A stretch of DNA of 64,000 nt from Roseimaritima ulvae (GTDB lineage Bacteria; Planctomycetota; Planctomycetia; Pirellulales; Pirellulaceae), in assembly GCF_008065135.1 (NCBI RefSeq), contig NZ_CP042914.1, positions 2,542,001 through 2,606,000 of the forward strand, in the 5' to 3' direction. Below the pieces are notes generated by a model, which ran no database searches, was not told the origin of the DNA, and saw only the letters and a list, made by a program, of their open reading frames with translations. Positions 9,301-16,453 of this stretch are shown here, piece after piece; the first letter of the stretch is position 1; every line of letters starts with the position of its first letter. The translations under genes were made by a program, and so were the position numbers.

Positions 9301-11189
9301 ATCAGCAGTTGGTCCGGGTTATTTAAAGTGACACGCACCGGGGCCGAAGTTGTGCCGCTAACCAATCCACCGGAGGGAATGGCATCCTCAAAATTCACAT
9401 ACGGCAGCGTGGAATCTAGCATTCCAGTTGCATTACTAACCGTTACGCCAGACGGTAAGTTTCCGAACGTCAGAACAACCTGCCGTGAGACGGATTCGCC
9501 GGAATTCATCAAAGCAAGATCCGCAGCGTAGGTTCCATTGGTCGAATCAAAGTGAACATTATCCACCAGGACTTCGATTTCTGGGGCGGCGGTGTAGGAA
9601 GTCGCGTCGACGGGAGTTGCAGATGGATTGGTTCCCAAAGAAAGATCCGCGAATGCAGGCCGATTCAGCGCGTTGGGATCCGTGACATTGGCAAAGTCCG
9701 TAATCCGGACGCTGGTGCCCTCGTCTTGATCTCCGTTGAGCAACTGGAAACGGAGGCGACCGTCGGACAGCGTATCTAGCCGCGAGACGTCGATGGTAAC
9801 CAAATCACCGTCGAAGCGAACCACTCCCGGCACGTAGTCCGCACCGTCTTCGCTTAATGAAAAGATCGACGTTCCCTGTTCACCCCGGTCTAACAGCGTC
9901 ATCTGTGGGGCAGCAGGATCGACTACATAAACCGCCAAGGTATCCTTGAATAAGGAATCCTGGTCGGTCCGGTCGAACGTTGGCTCGACGCGAAAACTAA
10001 CGGTTCGAGTGCCTTCTGCCTGCCCCAATTCGATGTCGACATTTTGTTGCGACGCGAATTGGTTGGTTTCGCTCAATGTGAACGTCGTCGCGGGATTGAC
10101 TTCCGCAACACTTATCGTAAAGGCTTCCAGGTCAAACAGGCCTGTCGAATCCGTGGCACGGACGACGACGTTGTGTACTCCAGGACCTTGTGACTCCTGG
10201 GGCGTCCATGTAATCCGACCCGTGTTTTCGTCGATCTGCATGCCGTCAGGAGACTGGTCCAGCGAGAACGTCAGTGAATCGTTGGGTAGATCGGCGTCCG
10301 TTGCTTGAACGTCAAAAACGAACTCGACCAGCTCATCGACGGATTGGCTGGAGATACCCGCTATGACTGGTTCGGCATCTCCCGATTGCGGCGTTCCGAT
10401 CTGCACATCGACCAGCACGTCATCGTAACCGCGATCGCCAACGCCGCCCCATGGCGAACTCGTGACGTGTTCTTCCCAGCCGATGCGATGCCGGAAAGTG
10501 CCGGTCTGCTGCACCCGCATGTGATCTTCGGGGGTGCCGTTGTCGCTCGTTTCTTGCAACACGTAGACCCCCACCATGGAGCCCGCCGGCATAGTGACTT
10601 CGTTGGTATCGCGAGGAACATCCTGGCGCGAGAACAGCACGCGGCGTTCTGCCTGCGCGAAGACCTCTTGCGAATAGAACGGCGAACTTGGCAACACGCC
10701 GTTCACTTCACCTTGCGGCCCATCCATGATGAACAGGCCGATTTCATTGAACTCTTCGCGGACGATATTGATTTGGCTGGATAGCTCAACGATCTGCGAG
10801 CTGTCGCCCGGAAGACTCGCAAAGACAACGCTGATAAAGCCCGCTGGTGCCGGTTCGGATTCCCCCTGGACCCGAGGGGTGGACAAGTCATTCCCACGGT
10901 TCAGCTGGTTGATCACGCGGAGGGCGTCGATCGGCTCTACCGCGCCGTCCCCATTGGTATCCAAGTAGCGCGCAAGCTGGTGCGGCCTTTCGCCCAACGT
11001 TCGGCTGCCGTCGCGATTCAAATCGTTGACGACGAGCAGCACGTCGTACGGCGATATGGCCATATCGTTGTCGACGTCGGTCGGACGCACGGGATTCTGC
11101 CAATCCGAGGCCAGCATCAGACGGTTTTCAAGCCGCTCCAAACGCCTGTTTCTAGATCGAGCCCGACGGTGGTTTCGTTGCGATTTCAA
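3303..11189 (-). CDS. Giant RHS/YD-repeat surface protein with dockerin, nidogen-like domain and variable C-terminal tip
   Basis: 2628 residues. The start codon is TTG at 11187-11189, supported by AGGAG eight bases upstream. Order: basic N-terminus with LENRLML (~21-27); two dockerin-like repeats (DVDNDMAISPYDVLLVVNDL, DTNGDGAVEPIDALRVINQL; ~38-97); an uncharacterised planctomycete beta domain (~110-265); putative-Ig/cadherin-like domains (~280-370, ~690-730); a carboxypeptidase-regulatory-like domain (~735-775); an acidic Pro/Glu/Asp linker with CDEC (~990); a first YD-repeat block (~1240-1330); a nidogen-like (NIDO) domain (~1460-1655, with FADIDTRG); a long YD block (~1675-2300); and the RHS core (LADHLGTIRDV ~2366, YGFTGREYDPEIDLTYFRSR ~2407). 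A hydrophobic segment (IPLIPIIIGGVVLLW) precedes a ~140-residue tip with five cysteines. RHS cores normally cap a shell that encloses a toxic or adhesive C-terminal domain. No immunity gene is evident downstream. Confidence 0.9.
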   Translation of the reverse strand: MKSQRNHRRARSRNRRLERLENRLMLASDWQNPVRPTDVDNDMAISPYDVLLVVNDLNRDGSRTLGERPHQLARYLDTNGDGAVEPIDALRVINQLNRGNDLSTPRVQGESEPAPAGFISVVFASLPGDSSQIVELSSQINIVREEFNEIGLFIMDGPQGEVNGVLPSSPFYSQEVFAQAERRVLFSRQDVPRDTNEVTMPAGSMVGVYVLQETSDNGTPEDHMRVQQTGTFRHRIGWEEHVTSSPWGGVGDRGYDDVLVDVQIGTPQSGDAEPVIAGISSQSVDELVEFVFDVQATDADLPNDSLTFSLDQSPDGMQIDENTGRITWTPQESQGPGVHNVVVRATDSTGLFDLEAFTISVAEVNPATTFTLSETNQFASQQNVDIELGQAEGTRTVSFRVEPTFDRTDQDSLFKDTLAVYVVDPAAPQMTLLDRGEQGTSIFSLSEDGADYVPGVVRFDGDLVTIDVSRLDTLSDGRLRFQLLNGDQDEGTSVRITDFANVTDPNALNRPAFADLSLGTNPSATPVDATSYTAAPEIEVLVDNVHFDSTNGTYAADLALMNSGESVSRQVVLTFGNLPSGVTVSNATGMLDSTLPYVNFEDAIPSGGLVSGTTSAPVRVTLNNPDQLLISPIGTVLAAGPNQAPILPEIAPISVVAGGVVTIDLPKQDPNGDRVTYTLDVSGDLPPGTLNGILEFLPGPDDVGHYSFDLVATDGVLESRRTVDLTVTEDTETTTRVSGQVLDVDGTPLEGMDVEIGNVQGLTDAQGRFMLDLGNGPLVSDTLKIRGETYAGPDVYPYIAERLPLVLEREVFEGINNVIRRPIYLPKLDVANGVPINPVQDTMVTTAAIPGASVMVQAGTLMNQQSTLFDGVMSITEVPADLTPAALPDNLRPDLVLTIQPGEMVFTTPAPLTFPNTAGYDIGTVLDLWSINPVTGEFDDVGDMQVVADASAPGGSIIETISGGIRNSSWHFPTPPDPEPEPDDDGDEDNDCDECKASDGNFEVESHSGAVLDDHAFVSYQSMGQSQGFALHYDSQRADPRPILHVKYSNLVPRDNQRLVASLSFSKDDFEFQMPGYEGDEYGGLQGGEHFWDLDVTGTGRVALQADFTEMDSGRYTYELTSGPLQFDGQDFAGTLTTQTKELSVVNTIESPFGAGWGLYGLIELVENADGSVLWIDGGGSELYFGAPETAGEAHVAPPGNFTDLVKQADGTFIQTMPDQTVYTFNADHQIASKTDRNGNIWSYSYTDGIISQVLDPTGLSTVFTATDGRITSITDPADRTTLLEYDGNGNLIKVTDPDNSSKQWSYDGGHRIVSETDKRGFTERVFYDYAGRATKSLRADGSELMYDPVQTQVLRPVEQTTDPFNPPSVSEILQIRSQFVDSNGNVVQRILDKQGQFVGGVDSAGSLGTVTRNSDNLVSKSNDARGYTTDLTNDSRGNTTAIVEDILVGSGAPVISLPYDLGNQTAIRPTEGFDLSTLAPNDDGSSGVVDVGFDLNFFGNSDRTVYVNNNGNITFDTSLSTYTPFSLLSSQRIIIAPFFADIDTRGTGEVSHGTGTLLGRPAFAVNWTNVGYYSSGIDKTNSFQLVLVDRSDVEPGAFDFEMNYGTINWETGDASGGTNGLGGSSARAGYSNGVDVFFELEGSDVDGGFLDDNLVTGLVNQSRTSSIPGRYRFEVRGGEVQRASRQFEYDQQFNQLTRTVDELGRETLTDLDPSTGNIISNRRVVGELDTPENGETDDLVTQFTYTTYGLIDTVTDPLGRVTDYDYDSFGRLSSVTYALGTPDEATMAYEYDEAGNQTATIDGNGNRTEFEYDALNRLTKTIEADPDGTGPLTSPITTFVYDAAGNVQSSIDANGQVSSSVFDDLNRLIESIGPDPDGDGPLPAPVTTYTYDPVGNLESLTDPNGNTTSYAYDGRNRRIEMIDPDGGVTKFGYDADNNLSVVTDPVGNITRFRYDARSRLIEEVDPLGNSILYAYDAADNLIQKTDRNGRVTKYSYDDINRLVKEEWVGENEEIVNAIDYSYDAAGNLLSVADAFSALAYTYDARNRVKTVDNAGTPDAPNVILAYGYDDNSNVLTVADTIDGAAGATTTYLYDALDRLIVLGQSGNEVSDKRVDFTYNALGQYSAIDRYRDLAGSQLVIGTDYSYDEQNRLTRIDHQNSGGSSVAFYDYEYDVASRITRITDVDGVTNYEYDDRDQLISAENVDAAFADEFYQYDANGNRVESSLHGSGYETGPANRLLSDGTYNYEYDNEGNMTRRTEIATGDYREFEWDHRNRLVAVDDYTEAGIASQSVHFIFDSGNRRIQKVVNRGTTTNNVVFVYDRQNVLLDFTDPEQSSNTVRYLHGNAIDRVIAQESTSEPATWLLADHLGTIRDVASQQSGAVLNHLIFTEFGSRVSQSDAGISSRYGFTGREYDPEIDLTYFRSRTYDSSIGRFVSEDSYDVPFAWTNNYMYAMNLPITYTDPSGHIPLIPIIIGGVVLLWPSTANAPGPSDPVYQDPSWHCDRNQNNRCPSEQPVGSCTQDGERHIDSSGNQWNYEGKPSLHGGFDTYRGTGEHAGSQCTYDKNGNLLNSGPYQGTFDYSQPYNDDGSYNLGGIAGHFFIDVIPHFIDDAFGGPCYSSTPPTNIY

Positions 11190-11571
11190 GATGCTTGCTC
11201 CTCTTTGACCTGCTTGCCTGACAGTTCAACTACACCGATTGCACCGATTATAGCCATCCTGCAGGCGGGTGTGGGCACCCTGCCGCAAGGCCTTTTCCGG
11301 CACGCGATTCCGTCTCGGTGAACCCTCCGGAAAATCGCGGCGACGCATCCTCTGTCACCGCCATTTTCCAGACTTGGAGCAAAGTTTGGGTGTAGAATCA
11401 TGGCTGCAATGCCGCGCGACACGATCAGGGGAGTCTGCGATCGAGACGTTTTTAAATTACGTTGGACGCTTGCTCGTTCGTTGAATCCACCGCGTTCGCT
11501 TCGCCCGCTTGGACCATCGAGCCGCCCGTCACTGCGCTTAAATAGCGAGCCCCGAATGTCTTACCGAGAGG
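11190..11571. other. Divergent intergenic region
   Basis: This lies between the RHS giant (minus) and the MacB-core gene (plus). It holds the RHS ribosome binding site (AGGAG on the complement, 11198-11202) and a candidate -10 box (separate entry). Small open frames here on both strands have no recognisable family or supported start, and I do not call them genes. Confidence 0.5.
11247..11252 (-). promoter_or_regulatory. Candidate -10 box for the RHS giant
   Basis: A perfect TATAAT on the complement strand, 58 bases upstream of the TTG start. The positions 16-18 bases further upstream do not resemble TTGACA, so the call rests on the -10 box only. Confidence 0.35.
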
Positions 11572-12345
11572 GTGTGGAAACTCGTGCTTTGTCATCGTTC
11601 GTTTCAACCGTTCCGCGATAGCCGACGTCGCCAAGCGTGGGCTTCAATGCTGCTGTGCTTTGCGGTCTGCTCCTGTTGGGGACATGCCCGCACAGGGTAC
11701 AGCCAGGAATACGACGGGAACCGTATCCTGCTCACCACCATTCAGCCGCCTGATCGTTCCGCGACCAATGCGGCTCGGTTTGGGCTCACCCGAAACGATT
11801 TTGCCGCACTTACCCAGCAGTTGACCGCGGTGCGGTATGTGGTGCCGGTACGAGAGGTGCAGCGAGACGCCCGTGTGAGCAATCGCGTGCGAACCATTCA
11901 ATTGCTGGGGACTCATCCCGAGTACGCATCGGTGCATCGGCTGAAAACGATCCGCGGTCGCTTTTTGAACGCCGCGGATGTCAAACGTGCTCGTAATGTC
12001 GTGGTACTTGGCTCGCGTTTGGCCGCTCGGCTGTTTCCAGGCGAAGATCCCATTGGCCGAAACGTTCGAGTGGACCGCAACTACTATTTGGTTCTGGGAA
12101 TCGTGGATACGTCCGAGCCGCTGGCTTACATTCCGCTCACGACGATGAAGGGACGAATGGGAGACCGCGACATCACGCGGTCAGTTGGTCAATTTGAGAT
12201 CCGTCATTTTGAGCTCAGTCGAATTGAAATTATTCCTCAAGATGCCGCCGACACGCCGCAACTGACCGAGATCGCAACACAGATACTACAAGCTTTACAC
12301 GAGGATGACGGATCGTTCCGCCTTTCCGTTTCTCAACACGAATGA
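11572..12345 (+). CDS. Stand-alone MacB-type periplasmic core domain protein
   Basis: 257 residues from the GTG at 11572. The only in-frame ATG (11647) would give a protein beginning MLLCFAVCSCWGHA, and neither start has a well-spaced Shine-Dalgarno, so the start is uncertain. An N-terminal hydrophobic export signal is followed by a MacB periplasmic core (MacB_PCD): residues ~55-170 include LTRNDFAALTQQ, IRGRFLNAADV and VLGSRLAARLFPGEDPIGR, all typical of the extracytoplasmic loop of MacB/FtsX-family permeases. The protein stops where the three C-terminal transmembrane helices should begin, and no ATPase gene is adjacent. It may serve as a partner subunit for the adaptor encoded 11 bases downstream, or be what remains of a MacB permease. 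The small spacing suggests one transcript. Function as an intact efflux component is not supported. Confidence 0.7.
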   Translation: MWKLVLCHRSFQPFRDSRRRQAWASMLLCFAVCSCWGHARTGYSQEYDGNRILLTTIQPPDRSATNAARFGLTRNDFAALTQQLTAVRYVVPVREVQRDARVSNRVRTIQLLGTHPEYASVHRLKTIRGRFLNAADVKRARNVVVLGSRLAARLFPGEDPIGRNVRVDRNYYLVLGIVDTSEPLAYIPLTTMKGRMGDRDITRSVGQFEIRHFELSRIEIIPQDAADTPQLTEIATQILQALHEDDGSFRLSVSQHE

Positions 12346-12355
12346 TGGAAGTCCG

Positions 12356-13603
12356 ATGCGCTTGCATATGTTCCGCCCAGTAGTCTTAGCTCTACTAACG
12401 CTGTTTGCCATGTCAGCGACTACGTTGGCTCAATCGCCGCTGCAGCAGCAGGGCAACGGATCGTTCCGCGGTTTGAGCGACGCCGAGCGACAACTGATTC
12501 AGCGGCTCGTGTCTCACACGGTTCGTGAGGCCGGCGTTGTGGAGAGTTCGGAATCTGAAGCCATCCGTTGCCTGGCCGTGGGCGAATCGGTCGTGCTGTC
12601 GGTCGTCCCGGAAGGCACTCGTGTGAAGAAGGGAGATCTACTGGTGGAGCTTGACGATTCAGTTCTCAAGCAAAAGCTGTTGGAGCAGCAGCTGGAAGTC
12701 GCACAGTCCGAGGTGGCCGTCAAAGCCGCGCAGACCAAAGTGGCACAGGTTACCGAACGTGCGAATGGTTTGCTGCCCTTCGCAAAACTACAGCTGGAGG
12801 TCGCTGAAAAAGCTCGGGACCGATATTTGAGCGAAGACGGAGCGTACCAGCTGGAGCTCACCAAAGCCGATCGTCAAATATCGACAGCCAAACATCGCTT
12901 GCAGGCCCTTGAAAGCATGCGTCAGCGGCGTACCAACCGCGACGAGTTGACGTGGGAGATCGAAGATGCGAAATCAGCCGTCCAGCAGGCGGAGGCTGCC
13001 AAAAAACTGTTGACCATGCACGTCCGCGAACACCAGGAATTGGTGCTGAATTTGGACATCCGCAAAGCACAGGCGGAACTGCTACAAATCCAACTTGAAT
13101 TTGATAGTACGCTTCAGGCGGCGATGGCCGACTTGAAGACCAAGCAGCGAGCTCACGACCTGGAACGGGAGCGATTAAGCGATCTCGAACAACAGGTGCA
13201 GCATTGCCGCATCTTGGCGGCGCAGGACGGTGTCGTCGTATACATGCAGAATCCAGGTCGGCGATCCCAGACGCTCGAGCCTGGTGCGGTGGTACGCGAG
13301 CGACAAACGCTGATGCAGTTGCCTGATCTGGAAAAACTACACGTCGACGTCAGTGTGCATGAATCACAGATCGAGAGAATCCAGGTAGGACAAGCCGTCA
13401 CGCTGCAGTTTGATGCTCTCCCCGGTGTCGATGTGCCGGGAAAAGTGGCTGTGATCGATCGCGTCCCCAAGCCCACAACGTGGTTGGCACAGGACGTCGT
13501 GCAGTACAACGTACGCGTTAGCATGGACGATCCGCCAGGCAATCTAAAGTTAGGCATGTCGGCGTTAGCCGAAATCCAAGTCGTTCCGCATTCACCGAAC
13601 TGA
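12356..13603 (+). CDS. HlyD/MacA-type periplasmic adaptor (membrane fusion protein)
   Basis: 415 residues. I chose the ATG at 12356 (GGAAG five bases upstream, directly followed by a signal peptide ending TTLAQS) over the upstream GTG/ATG-type frame extension that would overlap the preceding gene by 41 bases. Order: signal peptide (1-27); first half of a lipoyl/biotinyl-like domain (~75-105, VPEGTRVKKGDLLVELDDS); a long alpha-helical coiled-coil hairpin (~105-285) rich in Glu, Gln, Ala and Arg; second lipoyl half (~290-315, AAQDGVVVYMQN); beta-barrel domain (~330-410). Such adaptors bridge an inner-membrane transporter to an outer-membrane channel. Here the only neighbour is a MacB core lacking helices, so the transport partner is unknown. 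Its last ~110 bases recur in decayed form beyond the repeat array. Confidence 0.85.
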   Translation: MRLHMFRPVVLALLTLFAMSATTLAQSPLQQQGNGSFRGLSDAERQLIQRLVSHTVREAGVVESSESEAIRCLAVGESVVLSVVPEGTRVKKGDLLVELDDSVLKQKLLEQQLEVAQSEVAVKAAQTKVAQVTERANGLLPFAKLQLEVAEKARDRYLSEDGAYQLELTKADRQISTAKHRLQALESMRQRRTNRDELTWEIEDAKSAVQQAEAAKKLLTMHVREHQELVLNLDIRKAQAELLQIQLEFDSTLQAAMADLKTKQRAHDLERERLSDLEQQVQHCRILAAQDGVVVYMQNPGRRSQTLEPGAVVRERQTLMQLPDLEKLHVDVSVHESQIERIQVGQAVTLQFDALPGVDVPGKVAVIDRVPKPTTWLAQDVVQYNVRVSMDDPPGNLKLGMSALAEIQVVPHSPN

Positions 13604-14682
13604 TTCTCACCACGCGACGCACCCAACCTTTCGCTGCGAATGCAACCGCGGGGCGGACCACGCCTGCGCCTACGGCTGACTCGTTTAACCCGTAGCCGCA
13701 GGCGCCGGCGCCGGGCGGCCGCGGATGATTGTCTCACCACGCGACGCACCTAACCTTTCGCTGCGAATGCAACCGCGGGGCGGACCACGCCTGCGCCTAC
13801 GGCTGACTCGTTTGACCCGTAGCCGCAGGCGCCGGCGCCGGGCGGCCGCGGATGATTGTCTCACCATCCGACGCACCCAACCTTTCGCTGCGAATGCAAA
13901 CGCGGGGCGGAACTCGCCTGCGCCTACGGCTGACTCGTTTAACCCGTAGCCGCAGGCGCCGGCGTCGGGCGGTCGCGGATGGTTGTCTCACCATCCGACG
14001 CACCCAACCTTTCGCTGCGAATGCAAACGCGGGGCGGAACTCGCCTGCGCCTACGGCTGACTCGTTTAACCCGTAGCCGCAGGCGCCGGCGCCGGGCGGC
14101 CGCGGATGATTGTCTCACCACGCGACGCACCCAACCTTTCGCTGCGAATGCAACCGCGGGGCGGAACTCGCCTGCGCCTACGAAGCCTGTCTTATCGAAT
14201 GGTTTTGGGGCACGTTGGGAGGCTTCTCCGGCTGCGGGTTAAACGAGTCGGCCGCCGGCGCCGGGCGGCCGCGGATGATTGTCTCACCACGCGACGCACC
14301 TAACCTTTCGCTGCGAATGCAACCGCGGGGCGGAACTCGCCTGCGCCTACGGCTGACTCGTTTAACCCGTAGCCGCAGGCGCCGGCGCCGGGCGGCCGCG
14401 GATGATTGTCTCACCACGCGACGCACCCAACCTTTCGCTGCGAATGCAACCGCGGGGCGGAACTCGCCTGCGCCTACGGCTGACTCGTTTAACCCGTAGC
14501 CGCAGGCGCCGGCGCCGGGCGGCCGCGGATGATTGTCTCACCACGCGACGCACCCAACCTTTCGCTGCGAATGCAACCGCGGGGCGGACCACGCCTGCGC
14601 CTACGAAGCCTGTCTTATCGAATGGTTTTGGGGCACGTTGGGAGGCTTCTGCGGCTGCGGGTTAAACGAGTCAGCCGCAGGC
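13602..14682. repeat. Array of about eight ~127-bp GC-rich tandem repeats
   Basis: Units begin near 13602, 13725, 13852, 13979, 14106, 14275, 14402 and 14529. Most are 127 bp and differ by a few substitutions (for example CACGCGAC versus CATCCGAC). Each unit contains an inverted repeat: CGCCTGCGCCTACGG pairs with CCGTAGCCGCAGGCG (14 of 15) around the loop CTGACTCGTTTAACC. In the units starting at 14106 and 14529 the right end is replaced by a ~46-base insertion with the loop region in inverted orientation. The array starts at the adaptor stop codon. Open frames on both strands through it are periodicity artefacts. The origin is unknown. Confidence 0.9.
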
Positions 14683-14798
14683 ATCGTTGTGCAGTACAAT
14701 GTGGGCTTTACCACGGGCGCTCCGCCACTCAAGCAAATATAGACACATGTCGGCGGTAACCGGAATTCACGTCGTTCCTCACTCACCCTCATAATTCT
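14683..14798 (+). pseudogene. Decayed second copy of the 3' end of the adaptor gene
   Basis: This stretch aligns with the last ~115 bases of the adaptor gene at 13489-13602. GTGCAGTACAA, CATGTCGGCG and GTCGTTCC are shared in the same order and spacing. The translation starts IVVQYNV (adaptor: DVVQYNV), keeps a Pro-Pro, then hits an in-frame TAG where the adaptor continues for another 15-20 residues. Beyond that point the frame is shifted. The copy lies exactly at the far side of the repeat array, so the array sits between an intact and a dead copy of the same 3' end. Confidence 0.75.
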
Positions 14799-14812
14799 TT
14801 GAGAACTACACC

Positions 14813-16276
14813 ATGCTGAACTGGAATCTTCGAAAAATCTTCGGCACCTTTGCCTCCTGTCTGGTCCTGGCGATGTTCATCGAGCAAGGCTTTGCGGACG
14901 AGGCCGGCAAAGTGTTTCGCGCCGGGGCGGCGACCAGCAATATCACTCCTCCGCTGGGCGAAATGATTGTCGGCAACTGGCAGCCGATTCCGGCCACCAA
15001 CGTGCATGACGAATTACACGCTCGCTGCCTGGTCTTGGACGATGGCGACACGCAATTGGCAATCGTGCTGTGCGACAACGTGGGCATTCCCCGAGAAGTC
15101 TTTGATCTGGCCAAGCAACAGATTCAGGATGCCACGGATATCCCAAAGTCGCATCTGCTGTTAGCCGCCACGCATACGCATTCCGCGACCACGGCTCGCG
15201 GCAAAAGCAAGATGATTCAAGATGAAGCATTGACGGCCTATCAAACCTTTTTGGCTCAGCGGATTTCCGATGGCGTGCGGCGAGCGTTGGCACAACTCGA
15301 ACCGGCAAAAATCGGCTGGGGAAGTGCCCAAGAGCCTTCGGAAGTTTTCAATCGTCGCTGGTTCGTGGACGACCCGGCGCTATTGTCCAATCCCTTCGGC
15401 GGCGTCGATCGAGTGCGTATGAACCCGCCGCGTGGTCATAAGTCCCTCAATCGTCCGGCCGGACCCACGGATCCCGAGATCAGTTTCCTGTCGGTGCAAA
15501 GTACCGAAGGACGGCCGATCGCGCTGCTGGCTAACTACTCGTTGCACTACGTCGGCGGCGTTCGCCCGGGCGACGTTTCGGCCGACTACTTCGGCTACTT
15601 TGCCCGCTTCATCGAACAAAAGCTGAACGCTCGTGACCAGTTCCCGCCCTTTGTTGGCATCCTCTCCAATGGCACCAGTGGCGATGTGAACAACATCAAC
15701 TTCACCGATGCCAAACCACATCGCTACGGACGCTACGAAAAGATGGCCGAAGTTGCCGAAAAGGTGGCTAGCCGTGTTTATGAAGCTCATCAACAAATCG
15801 AATTCCACGACTGGGTGGACCTGGACGCCGCAGCCACGGATCTGGAACTGAAGACGCGAAAACCCACCGAGGAAATGCGAGCTCATTTCGCCGCGCTGGA
15901 CGAGGAGTCGTCGGACACGAAACGCCAAGGCCGCGAAGCGATCTATGCCAAGCGGGTCGCAAACCTGGACAAAGCCCCTGACACGGTCGATGTGCCGCTG
16001 CAGGTATTAAAGATCGGCGACCTGGGAATCGCGGCGATCCCCTTCGAAACGTTCACCGAAACAGGCCTGGAAATCAAAGCCAAAGGTCCGCTGGGAAAAA
16101 CCTTTACGATTGAATTGGCCAATGGTTCCTACGGCTACCTGCCCACGCCCGAACAACACCGATTGGGCGGCTACGAAACCTGGATGGGCACCAATAACGT
16201 TCAGTTGGATGCTTCGGAAAAGATCGTCGACACGCTGATGGAGTTGTTCGAAAGCCTACAGCAGCCGGCTCAATAA
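14813..16276 (+). CDS. Neutral/alkaline non-lysosomal ceramidase-type hydrolase
   Basis: 487 residues. A signal peptide (1-29, ending GFAD) is followed by the N-terminal catalytic domain of the neutral/alkaline ceramidase family. The family hydrolyses the amide bond of ceramide using a zinc ion. The conserved block AATHTHSA provides His121 and His123 as metal ligands. Further family blocks are AGAATSNITPPLG (38-49), LSNGTSGDVNNI (~283) and YGYLPTPEQHRLGGYETW (~440). The protein is shorter than full ceramidases (about 650-750 residues) because the C-terminal Ig-like domain is absent, which is usual for planctomycete homologues. Real substrates may be other N-acyl lipids. The same domain recurs at the N-terminus of the fusion protein at 25054. 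An isomerase/epimerase gene follows on the same strand beyond a hairpin. Confidence 0.85.
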   Translation: MLNWNLRKIFGTFASCLVLAMFIEQGFADEAGKVFRAGAATSNITPPLGEMIVGNWQPIPATNVHDELHARCLVLDDGDTQLAIVLCDNVGIPREVFDLAKQQIQDATDIPKSHLLLAATHTHSATTARGKSKMIQDEALTAYQTFLAQRISDGVRRALAQLEPAKIGWGSAQEPSEVFNRRWFVDDPALLSNPFGGVDRVRMNPPRGHKSLNRPAGPTDPEISFLSVQSTEGRPIALLANYSLHYVGGVRPGDVSADYFGYFARFIEQKLNARDQFPPFVGILSNGTSGDVNNINFTDAKPHRYGRYEKMAEVAEKVASRVYEAHQQIEFHDWVDLDAAATDLELKTRKPTEEMRAHFAALDEESSDTKRQGREAIYAKRVANLDKAPDTVDVPLQVLKIGDLGIAAIPFETFTETGLEIKAKGPLGKTFTIELANGSYGYLPTPEQHRLGGYETWMGTNNVQLDASEKIVDTLMELFESLQQPAQ

Positions 16277-16324
16277 GTATTCGACTAGCAGACCAATCTT
16301 CTACCTCTTCGACAAGGGTAGTCG

Positions 16325-16413
16325 GTAGGCCGGAACAAGCCGTGCGCCGTTCCGGCATGGGCAATCAAACGGCAACGCCTTGCCGGAACGGCGCACGGCT
16401 TGTTCCGGCCTAC
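16325..16413. repeat. Perfect 33-bp inverted repeat (hairpin element)
   Basis: The arms 16325-16357 and 16381-16413 are exact reverse complements over all 33 bases, separated by 23 bases. Each arm starts GTAGGCCGGAACAAGC and contains its own shorter inverted repeat (GCCGGAA and TTCCGGC). It lies between two same-strand genes and could act as a transcript-end or mRNA-processing hairpin. It has no open reading frame and no T-run. Confidence 0.9.
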
Positions 16414-16453
16414 ATTGCTTCCGTCCCTTCCCACCAACTATCCAACCACCAAC

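Noticed and set aside
13602-14682. Possible CRISPR array
   Set aside because: Repeats are 127 bp with no unique spacers; variation is substitution and one inserted segment. No cas genes are near.
13685-14759. Arg-rich open reading frames across the repeat array on both strands
   Set aside because: They follow the 127-bp period (127 = 3x42+1 shifts the frame each unit) and have no ribosome binding site or family resemblance.
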